A DNA stretch of 64,000 bases. Origin: CAKSQF01 sp964582375. GTDB taxonomy: Bacteria > Bacillota > Clostridia > Oscillospirales > CAG-272. A program made the position numbers and the translations under genes. The stretch lies in assembly GCA_964582375.1 (NCBI GenBank), contig CAZORL010000005.1, forward strand, positions 15,538-79,537. Reading direction: 5' to 3'. The notes below the pieces were generated by a model. It did not search any database and was not told where the DNA came from. It saw nothing but the letters and a program-made list of their open reading frames with translations. This document shows positions 8,566 through 17,076 of this stretch, piece after piece. Numbering within the stretch: position 1 is the stretch's first letter; every line of letters starts with the position of its first letter.

Positions 8566-9459
8566 TTATTTTTTACCGAAAAGAACCTTTATGTCAAATT
8601 CGTCATCGTCGTCGTCATCATTCTTTTCATCGTTTGCCGCCTGCATGACCGCCGTCTTTTGCTTCTCGGTATCTTTCGGCATATCGTCATCATCCGATAT
8701 GACATCGTCAAAATCTATCGGATCGGGGATGGGTTCGTCCGACCTTTCTTCCGCATCGGCGATGGCTGTTTTGCTCTCTTCCATTGTCGAAACAAGTGCG
8801 GGGGTGACTTTTTTCTCGGTCACAACAGATGCAAAATGCTTCTTGCAGTGTTTGCTGTGGCGAACGATCAGCTCGCAAAGGGCGATCTGCTCTTTGCGAT
8901 CGAGTGCGCCGAATTCCGAGAATGATCTCAGCTCGGCGATCAGATCGGCACCGCCGAGAACCGAGTCGGACGATCTGTAATCATATGTTGCATAATCGTC
9001 GGTCAAAAAAACATAATGTCTGACCGTCGGGCAGGACAGACTCTTGCGCATGATCAGCCCGGACAGCTCAGCCGTGTACAAATTTCCGCGTGCGGCGAGA
9101 TTTTCGATCTCCATCGTGCGGTGTCCGTCGTCGAGCGTCCATTTTCCGCTGTCGGGTGCAACAAATTTGCCATCACCGCGGCAGATGCTGATCAGTGCAA
9201 CACCGCCCGAGCAGACAAATGCCGCCGCAACATTCGGGGGAGCGGAGGTCGCATCCTCGAGAATGAAGGGGTTTCTTATTATCTTGTCGCCGAAAACGAA
9301 GGAAAGCAGTGACAGGGCAAATCTCTCGTCACGCGAGCGCATGGCGTAGATCCTCCCGAGCCGCATGCGTTTTTTGATCGCAAATATCAGGAAAACACCG
9401 ATCGCGACCGTAGCCGCCGCCGATGCTAAAAGTATAGCGTAAAGCAGTGTTTTGTTCAT
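8566..9459 (-). CDS. Single-pass membrane protein with degenerate NERD-like domain
   Basis: Function unknown; 297 residues. An N-terminal membrane helix (about 5-28) is followed by a soluble domain of about 150 residues. Its layout resembles the nuclease-related NERD fold: a strand ending in GGVALISICRGDGKF where NERD proteins have 'G.FVIE.K...G.I', then a W in the next strand, then VRHYVFLTDDYATY. The acidic/Lys catalytic residues are not clearly present, so any nuclease activity is doubtful. The C-terminal third is highly acidic, with Asp runs (SDDDDMPKD, NDDDDDDEFD), and probably disordered. I chose the ATG at 9459 because GCGGAG lies 9 bases upstream; an ATG three codons earlier is too close to it. 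Monocistronic, with its own promoter and terminator. The NERD call is weak. Confidence 0.7.
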   Translation of the reverse strand: MNKTLLYAILLASAAATVAIGVFLIFAIKKRMRLGRIYAMRSRDERFALSLLSFVFGDKIIRNPFILEDATSAPPNVAAAFVCSGGVALISICRGDGKFVAPDSGKWTLDDGHRTMEIENLAARGNLYTAELSGLIMRKSLSCPTVRHYVFLTDDYATYDYRSSDSVLGGADLIAELRSFSEFGALDRKEQIALCELIVRHSKHCKKHFASVVTEKKVTPALVSTMEESKTAIADAEERSDEPIPDPIDFDDVISDDDDMPKDTEKQKTAVMQAANDEKNDDDDDDEFDIKVLFGKK

Positions 9460-9495
9460 TGTCGTCATCTCCGCTGAAAATCATGTGTTAGGTTC

Positions 9496-9524
9496 ATTAT
9501 ATCAGCCAATCGCCCCGTTTTCAA
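9496..9524 (-). promoter_or_regulatory. Promoter of the NERD-like gene
   Basis: Minus-strand TTGAAA (9524-9519), 17 bases, TATAAT (9501-9496), with a TGn extension; 36 bases upstream of the start codon. Confidence 0.85.
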
Positions 9525-9642
9525 TGGCTTGGTGTGGATAAATTATTAAATTTCCGATAATTTTGATACTTGGGAGCTTTGATAAAAGGATAGATCGCCC
9601 ATATTGCATCGGATATAACCAATAAAAACGAGCGTAATCCCG

Positions 9643-10650
9643 TCATACCATCCTTGTCCGATCGACCTTCGGCGGAATGATCGTGCTTTTCGATTGCGGG
9701 AGCGGTTCGCCGTCAAGATAGGCGATCGCGAGCGTCATTGCCGTCTTTGCTTGGGCGTAGACATCCTGCATGCAAACGGCGTCACAGTGCGTGCTCGGTG
9801 TGTCGGCAAGACAGGGATCACCGATGACGCTTACATCGTGGCAGATGCATATCGGCAGATCGGCAAGCTTTAGCTTGTAGATCGCAAGCGAAATGTCGAT
9901 GCCGCCGATCGGGCAGTATATGCAACATTTCTTGTCTTCTTTGTCCAATATCGGATTTCCGAACAGCATCCTTGCAATTTGCGAGGGTGCTGATTTCATG
10001 TTTGTATATGCTTCGTTCGGTATGCGTATCCTCTGCGGTTTCTCCCACAGATCGGCGATCTCACGGGTAAATCCCTCTGCCCTGAGCGAGGGGTTCGTGT
10101 TTTCGTAAAAATCAAGGATGATCGGCTCGGTGTCGGCGTAATACTTGCGCCAGAGCCTGCCGACCGCGCGCCCCTCTTCAAGCGGATCACCGCCGACATA
10201 AAAACAGTTCTTGTTTTCAAAATATTCGCTCAGCAGGATGACGAGCCGATCTTTGGCGAGCAACTCGAGCCTATCTCGGAGAGCACTTGTCGCTTGCATG
10301 GCGATTATTATGACCCGTGCACCCATTCTCTCTGCCTCGTCAAGATAGAAAAGCGCAGTCTCCGAATCGGTGCTTTTTGTGCATATGTTCAGCTTTACGC
10401 GATAAGGCTCGGATATCTGCCGCGCCACACCGTCATAGGCACGCTGCCAAAAATATTTCGGCACTTGGGGCAAAATGACATAAATATCACAGACACCGAC
10501 CGCATAATTTCCGCTCTCAGCCGCCGCCTTCAGTATTTCGTTGCGAAGCTCCGTGTCAACGCCGCCGCAGTGGCGCAGTACGCGACTGACCGTTGATCTG
10601 CTGACATCCATTTTTTTCGCAAGCACTTTTGCCGTGTCTTCTGTTTTCAT
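9643..10650 (-). CDS. LacI-family transcriptional regulator
   Basis: DNA-binding regulator, 335 residues. The N-terminal LacI helix-turn-helix is clear (TAKVLAKKMDVSRSTVSRVL, residues about 5-24). A periplasmic-binding-protein-like sensor domain follows (CDIYVILPQVPKYFWQRAYD ... VIIIAMQATS ... LDFYENTNPSLRAEGFTREI), close to the variants that sense sugars such as allose or ribose. The hinge segment after the HTH is shorter and less canonical than in LacI itself. I prefer the start at 10650 (MKTEDTAKVL); an in-frame ATG at 10689 would add 13 residues that overlap an operator palindrome. It is divergent from the GH28-like gene, with two palindromic sites between them, so that gene is its likely target along with itself. 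The inducer is unknown, probably an oligosaccharide. Confidence 0.9.
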   Translation of the reverse strand: MKTEDTAKVLAKKMDVSRSTVSRVLRHCGGVDTELRNEILKAAAESGNYAVGVCDIYVILPQVPKYFWQRAYDGVARQISEPYRVKLNICTKSTDSETALFYLDEAERMGARVIIIAMQATSALRDRLELLAKDRLVILLSEYFENKNCFYVGGDPLEEGRAVGRLWRKYYADTEPIILDFYENTNPSLRAEGFTREIADLWEKPQRIRIPNEAYTNMKSAPSQIARMLFGNPILDKEDKKCCIYCPIGGIDISLAIYKLKLADLPICICHDVSVIGDPCLADTPSTHCDAVCMQDVYAQAKTAMTLAIAYLDGEPLPQSKSTIIPPKVDRTRMV

Positions 10651-10680
10651 TTTTTGTTTTCCCCAAAGAGCGAGCTTTTC

Positions 10681-10699
10681 TTTGTGCATCTTGCACAAA
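10681..10699. promoter_or_regulatory. Palindromic operator, site 1
   Basis: TTTGTGCA / TGCACAAA: perfect 8-bp arms around TCT. Centre at 10690, beside the start of the LacI-family gene. Confidence 0.75.
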
Positions 10700-10712
10700 A
10701 AATAATTTTATT

Positions 10713-10731
10713 TTTGTACAAGATGCACATT
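10713..10731. promoter_or_regulatory. Palindromic operator, site 2
   Basis: TTTGTACA / TGCACATT around AGA, a near copy of site 1 in inverted orientation with its centre at 10722. The 32-base spacing (three helical turns) places both sites on the same DNA face. Site 2 touches the -35 box of the plus-strand promoter. Confidence 0.75.
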
Positions 10732-10758
10732 GCATGAAACGCCGATATCGAATATAAT
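10730..10758 (+). promoter_or_regulatory. Promoter of GH28-like gene
   Basis: TTGCAT (10730-10735), 17 bases, TATAAT (10753-10758), giving a leader of about 80 bases. The leader contains no obvious attenuator. Confidence 0.8.
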
Positions 10759-10844
10759 TATCATGGCATCTCGATCAATTATAGCACATTTGACGGGAAA
10801 AATCAACCTTTTTTCAAAAAGATCGTAAAGAAAGGAAAAAACAA

Positions 10845-13800
10845 ATGAAGGAACGAAAACAAATGCTCGGGAGAGCGGTATCTGCTCTGCTTATTGCAGT
10901 GATGCTTGTCGGCATGATACCGATATCGGCTGCGGGAACATGGACGGGTGACAGCGGCTGGGAGAGTGACGGCACGCTGTTTAAAAAGACGGGCGACCTC
11001 GGAACTCCGTCAACGATATATCATAACGGAGAGATAGACTTCAACACCGTCAGTTTTGACATGAAGTTTGGTGAGATATGGGATGCCGCCTTCAGCAATG
11101 TCGGGTTCGGCATTTACATGAAGGATGGAAACAACTATTTTCTCGAGCTCAATCCGGGGCAGAAATATGTGCGTATCATTCGATATGAGCCCGAGACATG
11201 GCTCGGTATCGCAAAGGACACGGTAAATTTCGGTGTCGATGAATGGATAAACGTGAAATTCATCTTCGGCAACTATCATCTTGAGGTAGTCGTAAACGGC
11301 AAATCGGTCCTGACCGTGAACGATACGGGCACGGATGATCTCAAAGATCTCTCAAAGGTGCTGATCAGTGCATGGGGCACGAAACCGCATATCAAAAATA
11401 TCGAGACTTCAAACAGCAAATACAAGGAGGAAAGACCCGTGGAAAAGGATTGGAAGCTTGACGGTGCGTGGGATGAAACGACCGAGGACGGCGAGACTGT
11501 CTATACGCATACGGGCGTGCTGTCGCGTGTTAAAAGGAAGGAATCGGACAATGGAACATACAACACATTCAGCTTTGATTTTCGACTAAACGCGAAAGTG
11601 ACGGCTGACTGTAATGTTTCGGCGTCGATCAGGGTCGGCACGAACGACTCTTGGCTGTTTGAGTACAATCCATCTCGCAGTTATGTGAGAATAAATTGGT
11701 TTCCTCTCGATGCCGTATACGGAACCGAGCTTGCCTCGACAAAGATCGATGTCGCAGATCCCGACGAATGGGTGAACCTCAAGGCTGTATTTATTGAGAA
11801 TTATCTCGTTCTTTACATTAACGGCGAACAAAAACTTGCGCATTTTGATACAAACGGCGCGGATATGTCAACGACCCATGCGATGGTATCGACATGGAAC
11901 ACCGGTGTGTCGGTCAAAAACCTGACCGTGTCAAACTCGGAGAAGGACCTTGCGTCTGCCGGATATATCGATCTCGAATTTGATGATGAGAACGCTGTCA
12001 AGACATTCAGCGCGAAAAATGCGACCCTGTCAAGCAAGGACGGTGCGATGGTCATGACCTTCGGCGGTGCGACACCGACACTTATATCTTCCGATATAAG
12101 AGTCATGCCCGGGAACATTTACAGCATGTATCTGCCCATCAGAAACACCATCCTTGTCAGAATGAAGAATGACAGCACCGCCGACAAGGTTCGCGTCATG
12201 TATACGACCACGGCTGACGGCGAGTACAGCGAGTTAAAGAGCAAGACCTTTGACATCACGCCAAATTCGGACTATACGACATATCTGCTGAACCTTTCGG
12301 ATACCGACGGATGCGAGGGCTATTTGAAAAGCTTTAAGCTCCTGTTCTCGGGTGCTGATAAAGGCTCTGTCAGTATCGATGCCATAACATTCGAAAGAGA
12401 AGATCCGATATACCCTTACGCAGGTGAGATAGTCTCCTGCATCGGAGATGCCGAAAAGATGACGGCGACCGTTATCGGCAAAGTCGATGACAAGTATGAG
12501 GGCAAAACGGTCAAGCTTTGGGCATCCGATTACAGAAACTACGACGATGATCTGCGCGGACCGTATAATCTTGCGGCATATTACGCAGGCAACCCCGATT
12601 ATCTGAACATACGCGATGCAATGGATAAGCTCGGCGAAGCGGTCGTTAAAAACGGTACTTTCGAGATAACATTCTCGCTTATAAAGGACAAAAAGCAGAC
12701 TCATCTTTCAACGCCCTTTTTAGCCGAAATTGACGGCGTTAAGGTGTCAAAGAGTTTCTTTGTTGAAAATTATCGGGATTTCAATGATGACCCCGTAAGA
12801 TTTACCATTGATATCAAAAAGGATGTTAGCGTCCTTGACTTTGGCGCAAAGGGCGACGGATTTACCGATGATACCGCAGCAATTCAGGCGGCGATCGATG
12901 CCGTAAAGGCGGCAGGCGGCGGCAGAGTTGTCCTGCCCGGCGATGAGAGCACATACGGCAGACGATATGTCATCACTCATATCGAATTTTGCAGTAACCT
13001 TGAATTTGTGATCGAGCACGGCGCGATGCTTTGGCAGTCTCAGCGCGAGGAAGAGCTTAACAAGACCGTGCCGGTAAAACAGCGCGGATTCGATACCGCT
13101 TATTACGGCTTTAATGTCGATATCGACGGACTTGTTTGGTGTACCGGATATTCTGCCATAAACAAGCCGATGCTTTATGCAAACGGCTGCGAAAATCTTC
13201 GAATTACCGGCTACGGCACGATCCGAATGAACGATGCGGGCGGAGAGGTCGCAGACCCTCTCTACTTTGTCGGCGATCCGGGACTTGCAGTCGGACAGGC
13301 AAGCCGTGTTCAGCAGATACCGATCATGCTCTACAACTGTACACATGTCGATGTGACCGACATCACGATATCGAGATCGAGTGCATGGCATTTCGTTTGC
13401 GCGTATAACAATGATCTTTATATCGGCAATGTCAAGGAAAAAGAGGCGGCAAACGTCACGGGTGACGGCTTTTCAACACCGCTGTCGCAGAATGTGACGA
13501 TAGACAGATGCTTCACTTATACAAGCGATGACGCGATCGGCATGAGCATTTATTACGAGGACGGACGAGGACAGTTCTTCTACCCTTCCATTCTTGACGG
13601 AAAAGATCATTCAAACGACAATATCGTCATAAGACACAGCTATCTCTTCGGCGGACACGGCATCTCGATCATGCCTTGGGGCTCTGCATCTCCGGATGAG
13701 CATAACTATGAGATACGCAATGTCGAGATATTCGACTGCGTGATAGGCGGTCACAGATCGTCGGCTTGCTGGGCGGATAACCCGTTCTACGGAAAGAGTG

Positions 13801-14660
13801 CGCTTCACTCCTATACGCAGGACGAGATCGACTACAGCCCGATAAAGGATATCTATTTCCATGACAATACCTATTATAATCCGTTCAACTGGGAGATGTA
13901 CGGCGTTCCGGTCTGGGCAACGAACCTCATCGTTACCGATGATATAAACGGCACGATCTACAGCTCGTCGGTATTCAAAAACGGCAGCTTTGATAAGCTT
14001 GCCCATAACGGGAAGGGCTTCCATGACGAAACAACATGGGTGAGCGGACTGTCATATTGGTCTGAGCGTCCGGGTAAGGGCGGCAGTGTCGGAACTGTCA
14101 AGGTTGGAACTAAAGAATCGACCTATGTTGATACCAAAAAAGCGTTCGTGCAGGATGACTATGCGGGCTTTATCAAGGGCGAGGGTGAACTGTTCCAGGG
14201 ACTTTATCTGAGAAAGGGCAAGCACAGATTCAGCATAAAAACACAGCTAACCTCGGGAACTGCGAAGATCTTTGCACGCGATGCGATAAGCGGTGAGATC
14301 ATTGCGGAAAAGACCCTTTCGGCAACCGATGCACTTGCCGAGGTCGAGCTTCTCTTTAAGCTTGACAAGGCGGCGACCGTTCAGCTCGGTGTTAGCCTCG
14401 AGAGCGGTGAGGTCCTGCTCGATGACGCCGATGTTTCGGTCTACAAGGGCGAGATCCCGACCGAGCCTGTCGATCCCGAACCCACAGATCCGACCGATCC
14501 CACCGATCCCGTGCCTGCCGAGCCTGTCGAGCCTACCGAGCCCGAGACTCCGAAGAAAGGAACAAATACCGGACTTCTTATCGGAGCGATCTGTGCGGCG
14601 GTCGTTCTCATCGGCGGCGCGGCGGCGGTCATGATCGCAAAGAGAAAAAGGGCAAAATAA
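10845..14660 (+). CDS. Giant membrane-anchored GH28-like (pectin-lyase fold) protein
   Basis: Probable extracellular polysaccharide-degrading enzyme, 1271 residues. Signal peptide at 1-30 (ALLIAVMLVGMIPISAAG). Two similar jelly-roll domains of the LamG/DUF1080 kind follow (about 30-190 and 200-365; compare NSWLFEYNPSRSYVRI with NNYFLELNPGQKYVRI), then a carbohydrate-binding-like module (about 370-530). A right-handed beta-helix opens with DFGAKGDGFTDDTAAIQAAI (about 665). Its GH28-type residues are visible: VTGDGFSTP, SDDAIGM (about 895) and FGGHGISIMP (about 939). A C-terminal module, a Pro/Asp/Thr-rich stalk (about 1203-1237) and a membrane helix with a Lys/Arg tail follow, with no LPXTG. 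The ribosome site is aaaggaaaa. Controlled by the divergent LacI-family protein. Substrate unknown; pectin or another galacturonan-like glycan is the best guess. Confidence 0.85.
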   Translation: MKERKQMLGRAVSALLIAVMLVGMIPISAAGTWTGDSGWESDGTLFKKTGDLGTPSTIYHNGEIDFNTVSFDMKFGEIWDAAFSNVGFGIYMKDGNNYFLELNPGQKYVRIIRYEPETWLGIAKDTVNFGVDEWINVKFIFGNYHLEVVVNGKSVLTVNDTGTDDLKDLSKVLISAWGTKPHIKNIETSNSKYKEERPVEKDWKLDGAWDETTEDGETVYTHTGVLSRVKRKESDNGTYNTFSFDFRLNAKVTADCNVSASIRVGTNDSWLFEYNPSRSYVRINWFPLDAVYGTELASTKIDVADPDEWVNLKAVFIENYLVLYINGEQKLAHFDTNGADMSTTHAMVSTWNTGVSVKNLTVSNSEKDLASAGYIDLEFDDENAVKTFSAKNATLSSKDGAMVMTFGGATPTLISSDIRVMPGNIYSMYLPIRNTILVRMKNDSTADKVRVMYTTTADGEYSELKSKTFDITPNSDYTTYLLNLSDTDGCEGYLKSFKLLFSGADKGSVSIDAITFEREDPIYPYAGEIVSCIGDAEKMTATVIGKVDDKYEGKTVKLWASDYRNYDDDLRGPYNLAAYYAGNPDYLNIRDAMDKLGEAVVKNGTFEITFSLIKDKKQTHLSTPFLAEIDGVKVSKSFFVENYRDFNDDPVRFTIDIKKDVSVLDFGAKGDGFTDDTAAIQAAIDAVKAAGGGRVVLPGDESTYGRRYVITHIEFCSNLEFVIEHGAMLWQSQREEELNKTVPVKQRGFDTAYYGFNVDIDGLVWCTGYSAINKPMLYANGCENLRITGYGTIRMNDAGGEVADPLYFVGDPGLAVGQASRVQQIPIMLYNCTHVDVTDITISRSSAWHFVCAYNNDLYIGNVKEKEAANVTGDGFSTPLSQNVTIDRCFTYTSDDAIGMSIYYEDGRGQFFYPSILDGKDHSNDNIVIRHSYLFGGHGISIMPWGSASPDEHNYEIRNVEIFDCVIGGHRSSACWADNPFYGKSALHSYTQDEIDYSPIKDIYFHDNTYYNPFNWEMYGVPVWATNLIVTDDINGTIYSSSVFKNGSFDKLAHNGKGFHDETTWVSGLSYWSERPGKGGSVGTVKVGTKESTYVDTKKAFVQDDYAGFIKGEGELFQGLYLRKGKHRFSIKTQLTSGTAKIFARDAISGEIIAEKTLSATDALAEVELLFKLDKAATVQLGVSLESGEVLLDDADVSVYKGEIPTEPVDPEPTDPTDPTDPVPAEPVEPTEPETPKKGTNTGLLIGAICAAVVLIGGAAAVMIAKRKRAK

Positions 14661-14721
14661 GATCAGGTGCGTGATATTTTACACATTCAGAAAAAGGTTA
14701 CATTTATTTGTGCGATATCGG

Positions 14722-14750
14722 TTGCAATGCGACGGATTTTGTGGTAAAAT
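14722..14750 (+). promoter_or_regulatory. Promoter of two-TM protein gene
   Basis: TTGCAA (14722-14727), 17 bases, TAAAAT (14745-14750) preceded by TGG. Confidence 0.7.
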
Positions 14751-14782
14751 GTGAGAAAGACCTTAAAAAGGAATGTGGACAA

Positions 14783-15598
14783 ATGAACGACAAGATCGAT
14801 AACAAGGATAAAAAAGCCAAAAGCAAGAAAAGAGCGGCGATATTTCTTATCGTCATGGGGGCAGCCCTTGTGGTGCTTCTTTTGATAACCTATCTCCCGA
14901 GCCTTATCGGGTCGGGAGATGGCTCGCCGTCCGAGACGGCAGCCCCTGCAAAGACCTATCCGCCCGAGTGGTTTGCCGTGCCCGACTACAACGCCGACCT
15001 TGCCGCCGACGCCGATTATATGAGTGTTGACCGCAAGATGCACTACACTATCGGGAATGAGACCTTCATGATCGACGGTGATGCGGCAAGCTATGGGGCG
15101 CTCTGCGAGTTTTGGGAGGATTATTTCTCGGCGGCGATCGCGGGGGATGAAAAGAGGCTCTCGGGTATGCACACCGACGCATATATCAAAAAGTTCGGGG
15201 CATTCGGCAAGATCGCACCGCAAAAGATCTGCGATATAAATGTCGAACAGCTCTCAAGATCCGAGCTGACAAGCGGCGATTATGTCGGCTGTTTCAGAAG
15301 CTTTTTCCTTGTTTCTTACCGAATACTCGACAATAACGGCACGTTTCGCAACGATTTTATCGAGGATAACGCCTCCGTGCCGCTGATCTATGAGTTGATC
15401 GAGGACGGCGACTCCGTCGTGATCAACAACTACTCAAGGGAGAGGACGACGATCTCCGCTCCCTCGGGCGAGATCCCGATCCTACCGATACTCGTCGTCG
15501 CAGCCATCCTTATCGCCGCATCGGTCGCAGTGATAGTCGTCATCACGAAAAAGAGGGCAAAAAGGCATGGCATATCACCCAATACCGACAAAAAATAA
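14783..15598 (+). CDS. Hypothetical two-TM extracytoplasmic protein
   Basis: Not recognised; 271 residues. A Lys-rich cytosolic start (MNDKIDNKDKKAKSKKR) precedes a membrane helix (about 18-40). An extracytoplasmic domain of about 170 residues includes WEDYFSAAIAGDEKRLSGMH and HTDAYIKKFGAFGKIAPQKI; this pattern resembles small NTF2/DUF4878-like cone folds, but I cannot confirm that. A second membrane helix (about 228-252) and a Lys/Arg tail end the protein. The ATG at 14783 was chosen because AAAAGGA lies 11 bases upstream. It has its own promoter, so it need not be expressed with the GH28-like gene. The next gene is the purine operon. Confidence 0.7.
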   Translation: MNDKIDNKDKKAKSKKRAAIFLIVMGAALVVLLLITYLPSLIGSGDGSPSETAAPAKTYPPEWFAVPDYNADLAADADYMSVDRKMHYTIGNETFMIDGDAASYGALCEFWEDYFSAAIAGDEKRLSGMHTDAYIKKFGAFGKIAPQKICDINVEQLSRSELTSGDYVGCFRSFFLVSYRILDNNGTFRNDFIEDNASVPLIYELIEDGDSVVINNYSRERTTISAPSGEIPILPILVVAAILIAASVAVIVVITKKRAKRHGISPNTDKK

Positions 15599-15626
15599 AT
15601 TTTTTTGTCAAACCTGCAAAAACCCC

Positions 15627-15655
15627 TTGACAGGGGCAAAATAAAATGGTATAAT
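15627..15655 (+). promoter_or_regulatory. Promoter of the purine operon
   Basis: TTGACA (15627-15632), 17 bases, TATAAT (15650-15655), TGG-extended. The -35 box lies inside a small palindrome (CCCCT / AGGGG, 15623-15636) that could be an operator. Confidence 0.93.
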
Positions 15656-15674
15656 CGAGTAGTACGATGTACCA

Positions 15675-15750
15675 AGCTTTGCGACTGACGGATAGAGTGG
15701 ATTTAACCACAAAGGAGCAAAGTCTGAATATTTATGCCGACCGTCTGGGC
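15675..15750 (+). promoter_or_regulatory. ZTP (pfl) riboswitch aptamer
   Basis: Senses ZTP/ZMP, the AICAR nucleotide that accumulates when 10-formyl-THF is short. The pfl motif elements are present in order: P1 CTTTGC (15677-15682) with GCAAAG (15717-15722); the conserved GACTGACG next to it (15683-15690); P2 GTGG (15697-15700) with CCAC (15707-15710); the conserved AGGAG (15713-15717); and the 3' pseudoknot domain ending in CCGTCTGGGC (15741-15750), close to the consensus CCGCCUGGGC. It lies between the promoter and purE. I matched the motif from memory; a covariance-model search would be the test. Confidence 0.9.
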
Positions 15751-15786
15751 GCACTTGACTTGTTTATGGTTGAAGTGCGCCCTTTT
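15747..15786 (+). terminator. Riboswitch-controlled intrinsic terminator
   Basis: GGGCGCACTT (15747-15756) pairs perfectly with AAGTGCGCCC (15773-15782), followed by TTTT. The 5' arm shares GGGC with the aptamer's pseudoknot strand, so ligand binding and terminator formation exclude each other. Ligand should therefore switch the operon on. Confidence 0.92.
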
Positions 15787-15826
15787 ATCTTTTTAGGTCG
15801 GAAAATAGAAAGAAAAGGAAAAGAAA

Positions 15827-16315
15827 ATGAAAAAAGTCGGAATTATCATGGGTTCGGACAGCGATCTGCCGACCGTCAAAAAGGCGACCGACATCCTGAA
15901 GGCACTCGATATACCCTTCGAGGTCCACATCTACTCGGCGCACAGAACGCCAAACGAGGCGACAAATTTTGCCGGTGCCGCACGCGAGAGCGGATTTGGC
16001 GTGCTCATCTGCGCGGCAGGAATGGCTGCCCATCTTGCCGGCGTAATCGCGGCAAACACCACCCTTCCCGTTATCGGCATACCCTGTAAATCCTCCGTCC
16101 TTGACGGCATGGACGCACTGCTGTCAACAGTCATGATGCCCTCGGGCATTCCGGTCGCAACGGTTGCCATTGACGGCGGCACAAATGCAGCACTGCTTGC
16201 AGCAGAGATGCTTGCGATAGGCGATGACGCACTTGCGGCAAAGCTTTCGGCAAAGCGTGAAAGGGACAGAGCGACAGTCCTCGAAAAGGATGCGCATGTT
16301 CTCGAAAAACTTTAA
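15827..16315 (+). CDS. purE: PurE, N5-carboxyaminoimidazole ribonucleotide mutase
   Basis: Moves or adds the carboxyl group on aminoimidazole ribonucleotide to give CAIR. 162 residues, typical length. Signature GIIMGSDSDLPTVKKA at the N terminus, SAHRTP (about 43-48, substrate phosphate and catalytic His) and GIPCKSSVLDGMDALLS. No purK lies in the operon, so either purK is elsewhere or this protein carboxylates AIR directly with CO2 (class II); the sequence alone does not settle this. First gene after the riboswitch terminator, with ribosome site aaaaggaaa. Confidence 0.95.
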   Translation: MKKVGIIMGSDSDLPTVKKATDILKALDIPFEVHIYSAHRTPNEATNFAGAARESGFGVLICAAGMAAHLAGVIAANTTLPVIGIPCKSSVLDGMDALLSTVMMPSGIPVATVAIDGGTNAALLAAEMLAIGDDALAAKLSAKRERDRATVLEKDAHVLEKL

Positions 16316-16371
16316 TTTTCGCATTCATCCAACAACAAAACATATATATAAGAAAAAAGGAGCAAAAAATC

Positions 16372-17058
16372 ATGGAAAACAAACTCGTCTACACAGGAAA
16401 AACAAAGAACGTATACGCACTTGAAAACGGCAACTACCTGCTGAAATTCAAGGATGATTGCACCGGCAAGGACGGCGTGTTCGATCCGGGCGAAAATTCG
16501 GTCGGACTCACGATCGAGGGTGTGGGCGATGTCAACCTGCGCATGTCGGTCTATTTCTTTGAGAAGATCAACGCCGCAGGCATAAAGACCCACTATGTAT
16601 CGGCAGATCTTGCAAACACCACAATGGAAGTCCTTCCCGCAAAGGTGTTCGGCAAGGGTCTTGAGGTAATTTGCCGCTACAAGGCAGTCGGCAGCTTCTA
16701 TCGCCGCTACAGCGACTACATCGAAGAGGGTGCTGATCTCCCCGCATATGTCGAGATGACCTTCAAGAACGACGCCAAGGGCGATCCGCTTGTCATCAAG
16801 GACGCACTTGTCGATCTCGGTGTAATGAGCGATTCTCAGTATGAGGACATTAAGGCAATGACAAAGCAGATCACGAAGATCGTTGCCGATGATCTGAAGG
16901 AGAAGGGACTTGACCTTTACGACATCAAGTTCGAGTTCGGCTATGCTCCCGACGGCAGTGTAATGCTGATCGACGAGATCGCCTCGGGCAACATGAGAGT
17001 TTACAAAAACGGAGAATACATCGATCCGATGACGCTGTCCAAGCTCTTCTTTGCCTGA
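16372..17058 (+). CDS. purC: PurC, SAICAR synthetase
   Basis: ATP-dependent ligation of aspartate to CAIR; 228 residues, usual size. It begins with the conserved KLVYTGKTKNVYAL (normally 'lyeGKaK.vy'). The substrate-binding LEVICRYKAVGSFYRRY matches the family's 'EVVVRN..AGS...R', and FEFGYAPDGSVMLIDEI carries the metal/ATP acidic residues near the C terminus. Ribosome site aaaaggagc. Second gene of the operon, 18 bases before purF. Confidence 0.95.
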   Translation: MENKLVYTGKTKNVYALENGNYLLKFKDDCTGKDGVFDPGENSVGLTIEGVGDVNLRMSVYFFEKINAAGIKTHYVSADLANTTMEVLPAKVFGKGLEVICRYKAVGSFYRRYSDYIEEGADLPAYVEMTFKNDAKGDPLVIKDALVDLGVMSDSQYEDIKAMTKQITKIVADDLKEKGLDLYDIKFEFGYAPDGSVMLIDEIASGNMRVYKNGEYIDPMTLSKLFFA

Positions 17059-17076
17059 TCCTCGGGGGCACATCAA

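Noticed and set aside
14560..14660. Sortase signal at the C terminus of the GH28-like protein (and of the GDPD protein at 52130-52214)
   Set aside because: A membrane helix and basic tail are present, but no LPXTG-like motif precedes them.
15661..15790. Considered a guanine/adenine or PRPP (ykkC-type) riboswitch before purE
   Set aside because: The purine aptamer core and the ykkC core are missing, whereas all pfl/ZTP elements are present in order.
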